Assembly: GCA_900553895.1 (NCBI GenBank)
Contig: USFB01000009.1
Location: forward strand, 1 to 61,973
Length of the DNA: 61,973 nt
Source: an uncultured bacterium
GTDB lineage: Bacteria; Cyanobacteriota; Vampirovibrionia; Gastranaerophilales; Gastranaerophilaceae
Direction of reading: 5' to 3'
Made by a program: the position numbers and the translations under genes. A model generated the notes under the pieces. The model ran no database searches and was not told the origin of the DNA. It saw nothing but the letters and a program-made list of their open reading frames with translations. Positions 41,022 to 50,196 of the stretch are shown here, one piece after another (position 1 is the stretch's first letter; each line of letters opens with the position of its first letter).

Positions 41022-41083
41022 GTAAGTTGGGCTGAAAGCCCAACTACAATAAAAAATAAAGTGCTTCGTTGGGCTGAAAGCTT
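41022..41083. repeat. Palindromic repeats, TTGGGCTGAAAGCCCAA family (one full, one partial)
   Basis: The full copy is 41022-41046. A half copy (GTTGGGCTGAAAGC) follows at 41067-41083, its second arm degraded. Confidence 0.8.
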
Positions 41084-41171
41084 TTCAAAATTATCAGCAA
41101 AACAAGCTGTATAAAATAAGGTTGCCTTAACTTCTTCCAATATTTGTCCGATATTCCATACAATAAATGGA

Positions 41172-43037
41172 TTATTTACCCAATAATACCATCAATACAG
41201 AAATATCAGCAGGTTTTACACCACCAATTCTGGATGCTTGCGCTAAATTCGTCGGACGAATTTTTTCCAATTTTTCTTTTGTTTCAGTTGAAATATGTTT
41301 AATCTGTGAATAATCAATATTCGCAGGAATTCTGTATTTTTCTAACTTTTCAGAAGTTTCAACCTGTTGTTCTTGACGTTTAATATAACCATCATATTTA
41401 ATCAAAACTTCAACTTCATCGGTAATATCCTCGCCTAATCCGAGATTGCGAGTTTCTTCATCAATTTCTTTAAAGATTTCATAATTAATATTAGGACGTT
41501 TAAGAAGTTCAGCCATACGCATGCCACGGTCGATATGTTCACCAACTTTTGCTAAAATTGCATTAGCTTCTTCCGTTGCAGGAATTTTTGTTTCTTTTAA
41601 ACGAGCGATTTCTTTTTGGATATTTTCCTGTTTATCCAAATATCTCTTGTATTGCGCTTCATCAATCAAACCGATTTGATGACCGATTTTAGTTAATCTC
41701 GCGTCTGCATTATCTTGTCTTAAAAGCAAACGATATTCTGAACGCGAAGTCAACATTCTATAAGGCTCTTGAATATCTTTTGTAACCAAATCATCAATCA
41801 AAGTTCCTGTATAAGATGAAGCACGAGAAAGTTCTAAAGGTTCAGAATTATTCAAATATTTAACCGAATTTATACCGGCTATCAAACCTTGCGCCGCAGC
41901 TTCTTCATATCCGCTCGTACCGTTAATTTGTCCTGCAAAGAATAAACCTTCAATATCTTTTGACATCAAAGAATGTCTTGTTTGAACAGCAGGAACATAA
42001 TCGTATTCAACAGCATAAGCAGGTTTTATGATATGTGCTTTTTCTAACCCTGGAAGCGAACGCAACATTTCAACCTGAACGCATGCCGGTAAACTTGTTG
42101 AAAAACCTTGGATATAGACTTCATAAGTATTTAATCCTTCAGGTTCAATAAAAATATGGTGTGAAGGATTTGACGCAAATCTAACAATTTTATCTTCAAT
42201 AGAAGGACAATAACGAGGACCAACACCTTGTATTAAACCTTGATACATCGGAGACTTGTCCAAATTTGAACGAATAATTGAATGTGTTTCTTCATTAGTT
42301 CTGGTTAAATAACAAGGAACTTGTGGGCGAATTGGACGATTAGGCTTAAATGAATAAAAGCTCAATTTTTCATCCCCGGGTTGAACATCCATTTTTGAAT
42401 AATCAATTGTTCTTTTATCAACTCTTGCCGGAGTTCCTGTTTTAAGTTTTTTAGTAATTATTCCGTGTTCTCTAAGTGATGCAGAAAGTCCGATTGCAGC
42501 ACGCTCTCCAAGTCTTCCGCCTGAATAAGCCTGCAAACCTACATACATTTTACCTTCAAGAGAAGTTCCTGTTGTTAAAATTATTGCTCGACAAGAATAC
42601 TCAATTCCATATTCGTCAATAGCTCCAATAATTTGTTTATCTTTAACTTTTAAATCCGTAATACAAGTTTGCTTAACCCAAATATTATCAGTATTTTCGA
42701 TGATATGGCGCATGTATTGCGTGTATTCTTTTTTATCTGACTGTGCTCTTAACGCTCTAACAGCAGGTCCTTTAGACGAGTTGAGCGTTTTCATTTGAAT
42801 GTAAGTAGCATCTGCAACTTCACCCATAACTCCACCCAGTGCATCAATTTCTCTAACAAGAGTCGATTTAGCAGGGCCTCCTATTGCCGGATTGCAAGGC
42901 TGAAGTGCAATATTATCAACATTAAGTGTGCATAAAAGAACATTACAGCCCAAACGAGCCGCGCTTAATGCTGCTTCACATCCGGCATGACCTGCTCCAA
43001 CTACGATTACATCAAATTTATTATTAAGATAGTCCAT
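41172..43037 (-). CDS. mnmG: tRNA uridine-34 carboxymethylaminomethyl-modifying enzyme MnmG
   Basis: With MnmE (absent here) it installs the cmnm5 group on wobble U34. The FAD site is VIVVGAGHAGCEAALSAARLG at the N-terminus; CNPAIGGPAK and the GTSGYEEAAAQG region are family signatures, and the C-terminal MnmE/tRNA-binding helices are complete. I start at 43037 (MDYLNNKFDVIVVGAG, 621 residues) because TATAAT lies exactly six bases upstream and no ribosome site fits the longer frame from 43061. Confidence 0.95.
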   Translation of the reverse strand: MDYLNNKFDVIVVGAGHAGCEAALSAARLGCNVLLCTLNVDNIALQPCNPAIGGPAKSTLVREIDALGGVMGEVADATYIQMKTLNSSKGPAVRALRAQSDKKEYTQYMRHIIENTDNIWVKQTCITDLKVKDKQIIGAIDEYGIEYSCRAIILTTGTSLEGKMYVGLQAYSGGRLGERAAIGLSASLREHGIITKKLKTGTPARVDKRTIDYSKMDVQPGDEKLSFYSFKPNRPIRPQVPCYLTRTNEETHSIIRSNLDKSPMYQGLIQGVGPRYCPSIEDKIVRFASNPSHHIFIEPEGLNTYEVYIQGFSTSLPACVQVEMLRSLPGLEKAHIIKPAYAVEYDYVPAVQTRHSLMSKDIEGLFFAGQINGTSGYEEAAAQGLIAGINSVKYLNNSEPLELSRASSYTGTLIDDLVTKDIQEPYRMLTSRSEYRLLLRQDNADARLTKIGHQIGLIDEAQYKRYLDKQENIQKEIARLKETKIPATEEANAILAKVGEHIDRGMRMAELLKRPNINYEIFKEIDEETRNLGLGEDITDEVEVLIKYDGYIKRQEQQVETSEKLEKYRIPANIDYSQIKHISTETKEKLEKIRPTNLAQASRIGGVKPADISVLMVLLGK

Positions 43038-43043
43038 AAGTGA

Positions 43044-43049
43044 ATTATA
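43044..43049 (-). promoter_or_regulatory. mnmG -10 box, six bases before the ATG
   Basis: Read on the minus strand, TATAAT-TCACTT-ATG. The -35 is poor. A leaderless message is implied. Confidence 0.5.
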
Positions 43050-43094
43050 CAATAAACACATTTTATGAAGTAGCTATATTTGTAATCTAATTGT

Positions 43095-44768
43095 TTATTG
43101 ATTTTCAGCAATCGGCATAAATACTTTTACACAAAAACCACATTCATCGTTGGAATAAAGCCTGATTTCACCACCCATTGCTTCAACCAAACCTTTTACG
43201 ATAAATAAGCCCAAACCTGTGCCTCTAGTAGTTCGTGTAGTTTTATCATCAACTCGAGTAAATTTGTCGAATAGAGTCTTGAGTTTTTCTCTTGGGATGA
43301 CATCATAATCATTCTGAACACTAACTACAAGTTTTTCATCTCTGATTTCGTAATCCAAAGTAATCGGGTTATCGTCTTTAGAATACTTGATTGCATTTTC
43401 GATAAGGTTTACAAAGACCTGTTCAATTCTGTCCGTATCTGCCAAAATTTCGATTTCGCAATCTTGAATATTGTTTATAATTTCCTTGTTTGCGTCATTT
43501 CTCACTAGCATAATTGAGCTTTCAATAACGGAATTAATCGGAAGATTAACCAAATTAACATTCAATCTTGCGCCTTCAATATCAGGAATAACAAGCAAAT
43601 CTTCTATCATACGTTTTAAGCGTTCAGATTGTTTTTTAATAATCTTCAACGATTTAATTTTTGTTTCTTCATCAATCTTAATATCTTGCCTCAAAAGCCT
43701 TGAAGTATACCCCTGAATACTTGTAAGCGGTGTTCTGAATTCATGGCTGACCGTATCAACCATATTTGAGCGGAATTCGTTCATCTGTTTAAGCTCTTTA
43801 TTCTTCTTTTTAAGCTGAATATAAGATTTGTGGATTTGATTAACCATTCTATTGAACTCATTTCCAAGGAAAACAATTTCAAAGGGTGTAAAAATATTAG
43901 TCAACAACCTAATTCGTCTTTCATAATTGCCCTTCGATATCGCAATAATTGCCTTAAATAACTGACGAATGTTGATATACAAGTATGATGTGTACAAACC
44001 AACTACGAAAAACACCGTAAGCACAGTCAAAAGAATTGATAGTATAATTTTATCTCGGTTATAGTCAATAGTATGTTTAGTAACCGTTTTAGAAGTGTTT
44101 ACTATAATCGTCACATCAGGGTCTGTTTTCTTAAGATATACAAGCGGTTGATTCTTTGTATCACCATAAATTATTGGCTCATTTTCTTTTAATTTTTCAG
44201 GAAGCTGCGCGATACTTTTATCGTAACCTTCTTGTGAATAATTGCTTGTTGCTATAAGGTCTTTGCCGACTAAAACAAAGATTTGACGTTTATCTTGTGT
44301 CAAAGTTTTAAAAAGATTTTTTTGTAAATTATTTATATCCAAAACCGCCACCAAATAGCGTCCATTTTTCATTGGACGACTAAATACGGCGTAATCGTCT
44401 TGAATACTATACACTTTGTATTTTTCGAGTTGGCTTTTTTTGACAACTGCTAATTCTTTATAAAAAGGCAAATTGCCAATGATACTATCCAAATAGCTTT
44501 GTTCTTTGCCTGGATTATTAAGATATTCAAGACTAGCAATAATTTGTGTGAGTTCATTATTAATCGAATGTTCAAATACATCAATTTCTTCAGACACAAT
44601 ATTTGCAATCATTACAGCTGCAGAACGTAACTGTGCACGGTTTGACTGTTGGTTAATATTACTGATAATAATTCCGCTAACTGTCATCGGAATAAGCACT
44701 GCAAAAAAGATAACGATAATTATCTGCTCTGCAATCTTTAATCTTCTTTTGCTAAAAAATTGAACCAT
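43095..44768 (-). CDS. Membrane sensor histidine kinase
   Basis: Membrane helices at about 14-36 and 240-264 flank an extracytoplasmic sensor of about 200 residues that looks Cache-like (strand/helix mix, YAVFSRPMKNGRYLVAVLD). HAMP follows (about 264-318), then HisKA with His342 in SHEFRTPL and HATPase with FVNLIENAIKYS (N box) and GTGLGLFIVKGLVEAMGG (G2). Its likely partner is the response regulator just upstream. The ligand is unknown. The pair resembles phosphate- or stress-type OmpR systems, but I cannot assign it. Confidence 0.9.
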   Translation of the reverse strand: MVQFFSKRRLKIAEQIIIVIFFAVLIPMTVSGIIISNINQQSNRAQLRSAAVMIANIVSEEIDVFEHSINNELTQIIASLEYLNNPGKEQSYLDSIIGNLPFYKELAVVKKSQLEKYKVYSIQDDYAVFSRPMKNGRYLVAVLDINNLQKNLFKTLTQDKRQIFVLVGKDLIATSNYSQEGYDKSIAQLPEKLKENEPIIYGDTKNQPLVYLKKTDPDVTIIVNTSKTVTKHTIDYNRDKIILSILLTVLTVFFVVGLYTSYLYINIRQLFKAIIAISKGNYERRIRLLTNIFTPFEIVFLGNEFNRMVNQIHKSYIQLKKKNKELKQMNEFRSNMVDTVSHEFRTPLTSIQGYTSRLLRQDIKIDEETKIKSLKIIKKQSERLKRMIEDLLVIPDIEGARLNVNLVNLPINSVIESSIMLVRNDANKEIINNIQDCEIEILADTDRIEQVFVNLIENAIKYSKDDNPITLDYEIRDEKLVVSVQNDYDVIPREKLKTLFDKFTRVDDKTTRTTRGTGLGLFIVKGLVEAMGGEIRLYSNDECGFCVKVFMPIAENQ

Positions 44769-44811
44769 TTTAATTCCACATTTTTTGTATAATTCAGAAA
44801 ATTATGTTTAA

Positions 44812-44950
44812 GTTGAAAGTGGAAAGTTGTTTTAGATATTTATGAAGTTAATAGAGTTCTATATTAAACGTATTTTTATTAAAAATTGTAGGGTGCAATT
44901 TTTTGCACCATATAAATAACTTTCAACTTTCTACTTTCAATTTTCAACTC
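44812..44950. repeat. AT-rich iterated arms around a GTGCAATTTTTTGCAC palindrome
   Basis: The left arm GTTGAAAGTGGAAAGTTG (near 44813) and right arm CAACTTTCTACTTTCAA (near 44924) are complementary; the palindrome at 44888-44912 sits between them. It separates the response-regulator and kinase genes. Confidence 0.75.
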
Positions 44951-44980
44951 ATAAGTTACTTTCCATTCTCTACGTTCACT

Positions 44981-45694
44981 TTAAACTACTTCCCCAAACG
45001 GCGTAAGCTTATAACCAACATTTGTAACCGTATGCAAGTATTTAGGCTTCTTTGTATCGGGTTCGATTTTATTTCTCAACGCACCTACGTGAACCCTCAA
45101 CATTCTCACATCCTCATCGCTACTGTAACCCCAAACTTCTTCAAGAAGCGTTGCAAGCGTTACAGGCTTATTAAAATGCTGCGTCAAGCAATACAAAATT
45201 TCAAACTCTGTAGGCGTAAGTTTTATTTTTTTATTAAGAATTACAGTTTCTAAGGTATCCGGTAAAATTTCAATTTCACCTGCTTCTAAAATTTCGTTAG
45301 ATGTAATTGTTTCAACTTGCGGTTGATTCCTACGTAATAAAACCCTAATTCTCAACAAAACTTCTTGAACATCAAAGGGTTTAACCAAATAATCATCCGC
45401 ACCACTGTCAAAGCCATTCGTCTTATCGCCAATCGTTCCCTTAGCTGTAAGCATTAAAATTGGTACATTAATCTTTGCTTGGCGAATGTTTTTGCATACA
45501 TCAAAACCGTTCATCTTTGGCATCATAACATCAAGCAAAATCAAGTCATATTTGTTGTTTAAAGCCTTGTTCAAACCTTCCATTCCGTCACAAGCTGTAT
45601 CAACAAAATATCCGCTTGATGAAATATCAAATTCCAACAAATCTCTGATTTCTGTATCGTCATCAACAATTAAAATTCTTTTCTTTTCAACCAT
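44981..45694 (-). CDS. OmpR/PhoB-type response regulator
   Basis: The receiver domain has acidic DDD at 11-13, phospho-acceptor Asp55 in LLDVMMPK and conserved Lys in YLVKPF; the winged-helix DNA-binding domain ends NVGYKLTPFGEVV. The length of 237 is normal. It lies upstream of the histidine kinase on the same strand, separated by about 210 bases of repeat DNA with no terminator I can identify. Some wording resembles cyanobacterial RpaB, which is only suggestive. Confidence 0.92.
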   Translation of the reverse strand: MVEKKRILIVDDDTEIRDLLEFDISSSGYFVDTACDGMEGLNKALNNKYDLILLDVMMPKMNGFDVCKNIRQAKINVPILMLTAKGTIGDKTNGFDSGADDYLVKPFDVQEVLLRIRVLLRRNQPQVETITSNEILEAGEIEILPDTLETVILNKKIKLTPTEFEILYCLTQHFNKPVTLATLLEEVWGYSSDEDVRMLRVHVGALRNKIEPDTKKPKYLHTVTNVGYKLTPFGEVV

Positions 45695-45780
45695 AAAATT
45701 TTACCTTTATATATGTATATTTTAAAAGAATTAATCAATCTTTGCAAGCTGATAACTTAATACCTTATATTTCTATATAA

Positions 45781-45841
45781 AAAGTGGAAATAAAAAATTA
45801 TTTAAAAACAATTTTCCATTTTCCACTTTCAATTTTCCATT
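45781..45841. repeat. AT-rich hairpin with iterated arms
   Basis: AAAGTGGAAATAAAAAATT pairs with AATTTTCCATTTTCCACTTT. The right part is identical over about 40 bases to the start of the window (21-61). Confidence 0.75.
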
Positions 45842-45842
45842 A

Positions 45843-45872
45843 AAAAAGGATGCAATTTTTGCATCCTTTTTA
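45843..45872 (-). terminator. secDF terminator
   Basis: AAAAAGGATGCAA / TTGCATCCTTTTT stem around a short T loop, with a T run on the minus strand. Confidence 0.85.
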
Positions 45873-45875
45873 ACT

Positions 45876-46826
45876 CTAAGCTGCTACTTTCGCAGACTTC
45901 TTATTATCTTCCCAAACATCAACAAGTGTTGAGCAGAAGAAGATACTTGAATAAGTACCAATTGCGATACCCAAAATCATCGCAAGAACGAAATCTCTTG
46001 TTGTAACACCGCCCAAGAAATACAAAGCAAGCAATGTAATCAAGGTTGTTAAAGATGTATTAATACTTCTTGCAAGAGTTTGGTTAATACTTGCGTTCAT
46101 AATTTCGCCGAAAGTCATTTTCTTAGAATAATATTTCAAGTTTTCACGAACTCTGTCAAATACAACAATTGTATCGTGAACAGAAAAACCGATTACTGTC
46201 AAAAGCGCAGTTACAAATAACGCGTCAATTTGCACATCATAAAATAATCCCAAAATTGAGAATACACCGCAAACAAACAATGCATCATGAACGAGCCCTA
46301 AAATCGCTGCAAGCGCATAATCGAATTGGAATCTGAATGTCAAGTAAGCGATAATTCCCACAAGAGCTAAAGATAAAGCTATCAAAGAGTTTTTGAATAA
46401 CTCCATACCCAAAGTAGGGCCGACAGAAGATACCTGAACCAATTCAGGCGCAGAGAATTCTTGAGAAATAATTCCCGTAATCTTATCCTGATCAGCAGAA
46501 CCTTCTTCGATAAACTTTGTTCTGATTGAAAGAATTGATTTCAAATCAGTATTTTCTTGTGAATTAACATTGATAATTTGCAAATATGGGTTATCAATTC
46601 CGCCATCTTCTAATTTTGTTCTAACATCAGCTAATTTGTTGTTAGTAATATCCTCTTTTACACCATATTGAAGAGTTGTACCGCCTGTGTAGTCAATACC
46701 AACTTTCAATGGCGTGTGTGTAGGATAAGTAATTGTTGAATAAATCATTGACACAATCCCCGGCAATAAAAGTACTGCTGACAGTGCCAAAAATATAAAT
46801 CTGTTTTTTACGATATCTAGTTTCAT
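45876..46826 (-). CDS. secF: Protein translocase subunit SecF
   Basis: With SecD it uses the proton gradient to help pull secreted proteins across the membrane. A first membrane helix is followed by a periplasmic domain and five more helices; GIDYTGGTTLQYG and the family block SVHDTIVVFDRVRENL are clear. The 316 residues are typical. The ribosome site is AAAGGA. It follows secD, with a repeat hairpin in the gap. Confidence 0.95.
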   Translation of the reverse strand: MKLDIVKNRFIFLALSAVLLLPGIVSMIYSTITYPTHTPLKVGIDYTGGTTLQYGVKEDITNNKLADVRTKLEDGGIDNPYLQIINVNSQENTDLKSILSIRTKFIEEGSADQDKITGIISQEFSAPELVQVSSVGPTLGMELFKNSLIALSLALVGIIAYLTFRFQFDYALAAILGLVHDALFVCGVFSILGLFYDVQIDALFVTALLTVIGFSVHDTIVVFDRVRENLKYYSKKMTFGEIMNASINQTLARSINTSLTTLITLLALYFLGGVTTRDFVLAMILGIAIGTYSSIFFCSTLVDVWEDNKKSAKVAA

Positions 46827-46840
46827 ATAATATTTTCCTT

Positions 46841-46930
46841 TAAAGTTTAGGAGTTTAGGAGTTTTTAAGTTTAGGAGAATTTAAAAATTATTTTTAATTT
46901 CTTCTAAACTACTAAACTACTCCTCTTCTC
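46841..46930. repeat. Hairpin with iterated TTTAGGAG arms
   Basis: The left arm (46841-46882) repeats GTTTAGGA three times; the right arm (46895-46930) carries TTCTTCTAAAC, TACTAAAC and TACTCCTC. It is the same type as the two copies around accB and fills the secD-secF gap. Confidence 0.8.
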
Positions 46931-46932
46931 CA

Positions 46933-48240
46933 CTAATCTAGTATTCCAAACTTCGCTTTTTCTCTCTTCGTTTCTACAGCTTGGAAGCCTTCGTTAATGT
47001 CAGATGCTTTCAAACCGAATAGTTCAGGATGAGTCAATTTTCCTGTACCAAAGATTAAGTGCATAAAGTTCTTTGTAATAGTAATAGCACTAAACATAGA
47101 AACCATAACACCAACTGCAAGTGTCAAAGCAAAACCTTTAACAATACTTGTTCCGCAACAATAAAGAATTGCGCAAGTAATAATTGTTGTCATATTAGAG
47201 TCAAAAATACTTGTAAATGCTCTGTCAAAACCTGAATTAATTGCCGTAAATAATGTTCTGCCTGCTCTCAATTCTTCTTTTGTTCTTTCAAAAATAAGAA
47301 TATTAGCATCAACCGCCATGCCGATACTTAGGATAAAACCTGCAATACCTGCAAGAGTCAAAGTAATTGGAATAGCTTTGAATAGAGCAAATAACATTAT
47401 GCCGTAAATTACAAGTGCCAAATCCGCAATCAAACCGGGTGCTCTATAATAAGCCGCCATGAATAACATTACAAAACCTAAACCAATAATACCGGCAATC
47501 TTAGATTTTGCGATACTATCTGCACCAAGAGTCGGCCCTACGGTGTTTTCTTCAATAATCTTAGCCGGAACAGGCAAAGCACCTGCGTTTAATAAATCAA
47601 CTGTTTTTTTAGCTTCTTCATATGCAAAACCGCTGTCACCGCCTGAAATTTGTGCTCTACCGCCTGTAATAGGTTCTCTGATTACAGGTGCGGATTGTAA
47701 TTCGCCGTTAAAGAAAATTGCCATTTGTTGACCTACAAGTTTTTTAGTTAAATCTGCAAATTTCTTTGTACCTTCGCCGTTGAATTCCAAGTCTACAACC
47801 CATTGACCGTTTTGAGAATTTGTACTCAAATTAGCTTTTGATAAATCTTTACCGGTCAAACCAGTTGCAACCCATTCCATTTCACCATCTTTCATAATAG
47901 GTTTTCTGAAATCAAGTTCAGCAGTTTCACCCAAATATTCTTTTGCTTGGTTCAAGTCAGAAACATCAGGAATTTCGATAACAAGTCTTTTTTCACCTGC
48001 TCTTTGTACCACTGTTTCTGATACACCGAGCTTGTTTACTCTGTTTTCAATCGCAAACTGTAAACTTGCCATCATATCAGGCGTAATTTGTGCGATTGTG
48101 TCTGTTGTTTGAGCTTCAAGAACAAGTCTTGAACCGCCTACAAGGTCTAAACCCAGTTTTGTAGGCTTAACGCAAATTGTTATTATAGACGCAATAACAA
48201 TTACGACAATCGCCCAAAACATAATCAGTTTGTTCTTCAT
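46933..48240 (-). CDS. secD: Protein translocase subunit SecD
   Basis: The larger partner of SecF. It has one N-terminal helix, a large periplasmic domain (LGLDLVGGSRLVLEA, LLNAGALPVPAKI, VGPTLGADSI) and five more membrane helices with GMAVDANILIFERTKEEL. The length of 435 is normal for the shorter SecD form. The ribosome site is AAAGGAG. Confidence 0.96.
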   Translation of the reverse strand: MKNKLIMFWAIVVIVIASIITICVKPTKLGLDLVGGSRLVLEAQTTDTIAQITPDMMASLQFAIENRVNKLGVSETVVQRAGEKRLVIEIPDVSDLNQAKEYLGETAELDFRKPIMKDGEMEWVATGLTGKDLSKANLSTNSQNGQWVVDLEFNGEGTKKFADLTKKLVGQQMAIFFNGELQSAPVIREPITGGRAQISGGDSGFAYEEAKKTVDLLNAGALPVPAKIIEENTVGPTLGADSIAKSKIAGIIGLGFVMLFMAAYYRAPGLIADLALVIYGIMLFALFKAIPITLTLAGIAGFILSIGMAVDANILIFERTKEELRAGRTLFTAINSGFDRAFTSIFDSNMTTIITCAILYCCGTSIVKGFALTLAVGVMVSMFSAITITKNFMHLIFGTGKLTHPELFGLKASDINEGFQAVETKREKAKFGILD

Positions 48241-48308
48241 CTATATGTACTCCTTTTTATATTATAATTTTATCCCAAAAATGAAAAACTCATTCATACC
48301 CAATTGAC

Positions 48309-49187
48309 TTAAATTGAATCAAGCGTAAAGAGTAATTCTGTTTTTTCAGCTTTAGTTAGTGGAACAAGTGGTTTTCTTACATATTCTTCAATCAAGCCCT
48401 TGTAAGCCAAAGCAGCTTTTACAGGAACAGGGTTTGGTGCCATAAACAATTTCTTAAATATCGGATAAAGTTTTTGGTGCATGTTTCTAGCTGTCATAGA
48501 ATCGCCTGTTTTGAAGTTTCTAATCATTGATTTAATTTCTTTGCCGAAAATATGAGATGCAACAGAAATTACGCCATGCGCACCAACTGAAAGCATCGGT
48601 AAAGTTAAACTGTCGTCGCCTGAATAAATCGCAAAATCATTTGGACAAGCCATTTTTAATTCGGTAATAACATCCATATCGCCAAAGCTTTGTTTTAAAG
48701 CTACGATATTTTGATATTTTCTGGCAAGAGTTTTTACTGTATCTACGCTCATATTCACACCTGTTCTTGATGGAATATTATAAAGAATAATCGGAAGTTC
48801 AACAGCTTCTGCAATCGCAGAGAAGTGTTCAATCATGCCGGCTTGAGAAGGTTTGTTGTAATAAGGAACAACGCTTAAAATTGCGTCTGCGCCTTCTTTT
48901 TCGGCTAATTTTGACATTTTAACAGCAGTTTCGGTTGAATTAGAACCACAGCCCATAATTACTTTGCCTTGCGCACCAACTGCTCTTTTTGCACTCAAAA
49001 GTATTTCAATTTCTTCTTCGTGTGTCAAAGTAGGTGATTCGCCAGTTGTGCCTGTTACTAAAACAGCATCAGAACCTGTATTGACAAGTTGATAAGCCAA
49101 AGCTTCCACTTTATCATAATCAACTTCTAATTTTTCGTTAAATGGTGTTACCATTGCGGTTATTACTTCGCCTGCGTCATATCTCAT
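48309..49187 (-). CDS. dapA: 4-hydroxy-tetrahydrodipicolinate synthase
   Basis: First committed step of lysine/diaminopimelate synthesis: pyruvate condenses with aspartate semialdehyde. The TIM barrel shows GTTGESPTL, YNIPSRTG (Tyr136, Arg141) and the Schiff-base Lys165 in IVALKQSFGD. The length of 292 is normal. An AAAGGAG ribosome site is present. A repeat hairpin lies upstream, so its promoter is unclear. Confidence 0.96.
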   Translation of the reverse strand: MRYDAGEVITAMVTPFNEKLEVDYDKVEALAYQLVNTGSDAVLVTGTTGESPTLTHEEEIEILLSAKRAVGAQGKVIMGCGSNSTETAVKMSKLAEKEGADAILSVVPYYNKPSQAGMIEHFSAIAEAVELPIILYNIPSRTGVNMSVDTVKTLARKYQNIVALKQSFGDMDVITELKMACPNDFAIYSGDDSLTLPMLSVGAHGVISVASHIFGKEIKSMIRNFKTGDSMTARNMHQKLYPIFKKLFMAPNPVPVKAALAYKGLIEEYVRKPLVPLTKAEKTELLFTLDSI

Positions 49188-49204
49188 TGTTTGCTCCTTT
49201 TTGA

Positions 49205-49342
49205 GAGAATAGGGTAATAAGGTAATAGGGTAATAAGTGGTATTAAATTTTTTATCATGTATTACGTCTATCTAACGCATTATATTTAAAATATTTCAAA
49301 AACCTCTTATTTCCTTATTACCATATTCCCTCATTCCCTTCC
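49205..49342. repeat. Hairpin with iterated GGTAATA arms
   Basis: The left arm (49205-49240) repeats GGTAATAAG / GGTAATAGG; the right arm (49302-49342) carries TTATTTCC, TTATTACC and TATTCCC. The architecture matches the TTTAGAAG hairpins but with a different word. It lies between dapA and the membrane protein gene. Confidence 0.75.
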
Positions 49343-50193
49343 TATAATATTTCCTTAAACTCATGCACCTCTAACGTTCTATCACCGTTTTGGAAAACAC
49401 CGACTTGTGTTGTTTGGTATCTGTGAGTTTCGTTGTACTTATATCTGTATGCTGTGTCAGCAGCCATAGAAATCATACCAAAATGATTCAAGCTAGACAA
49501 TTTCTTTAATTGTTCAATGTCATCGCCAGATTGAATACAAATTGCATAATCTATTGGCGCACTTGAATGTAAAACTTTGAACAAAACATCTAATACTGTA
49601 TCAATCTTATTAAAATCGGAGAAATTATATAAAAAAGCACCATTTAGCATCATTGGTCTGTTAGAAGTTTTTTCAGAAATAAATTTGTTCATCAATTTGT
49701 TTTGCTCATCAATATTAACATTTAATTCTGCGTGAGCGTATTTCTTTTTTAGTTTTGTATTAATCAAAATTGAATATTTAGTGATTTTTTTTTCTTCTTT
49801 TGTAATAGAATCTTTTAGACCTTGGTTAAATATTGCTTCTTGAGTTTTTTTAGCAACATAATGCGCACTTTTGTAGGCACCTTCTGCGATATTTGCAAGA
49901 ATTATAAACAAATTCATCAAATAAACGCCTGCAGTAAGAATTATCACAGCACTAAAATATTTAAATTCAAATTTTGCCCCGAAAAAGTCAAAGGTTACTG
50001 AATAGATGCTGTTTGCAAACTCAAGCAAACCGTCCAAAAACGGTTTCATAAAACCTAGCCATGTCCAGTCTGCATTTGTAAGATTTTGTATCCAATAACA
50101 TAGAAGCATCAAAATACAAAATACAAAAACTATTTTCATTAAATGTAGAAAACTTTTTAAAAAACCAAAACATTTTAAAATAAATTCGTGCAT
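49342..50193 (-). CDS. Unknown membrane protein next to panC
   Basis: A 283-residue protein of no recognised family. Hydrophobic segments lie at about 16-38 (LHLMKIVFVFCILMLLCYW) and 78-103 (FSAVIILTAGVYLMNLFIIL), with a weaker one between. The remaining 180 residues form a cytoplasmic alpha/beta domain (LNGAFLYNFSDFNKIDTVLDVL, IDYAICIQSGDDI, FGMISMAADTAYRYK). This layout suggests a membrane-anchored regulator or nucleotide-binding-like domain, unproven. Its ribosome site GGGAGA overlaps the end of panC, so it is co-transcribed. Confidence 0.65.
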   Translation of the reverse strand: MHEFILKCFGFLKSFLHLMKIVFVFCILMLLCYWIQNLTNADWTWLGFMKPFLDGLLEFANSIYSVTFDFFGAKFEFKYFSAVIILTAGVYLMNLFIILANIAEGAYKSAHYVAKKTQEAIFNQGLKDSITKEEKKITKYSILINTKLKKKYAHAELNVNIDEQNKLMNKFISEKTSNRPMMLNGAFLYNFSDFNKIDTVLDVLFKVLHSSAPIDYAICIQSGDDIEQLKKLSSLNHFGMISMAADTAYRYKYNETHRYQTTQVGVFQNGDRTLEVHEFKEIL

Positions 50194-50196
50194 TTA

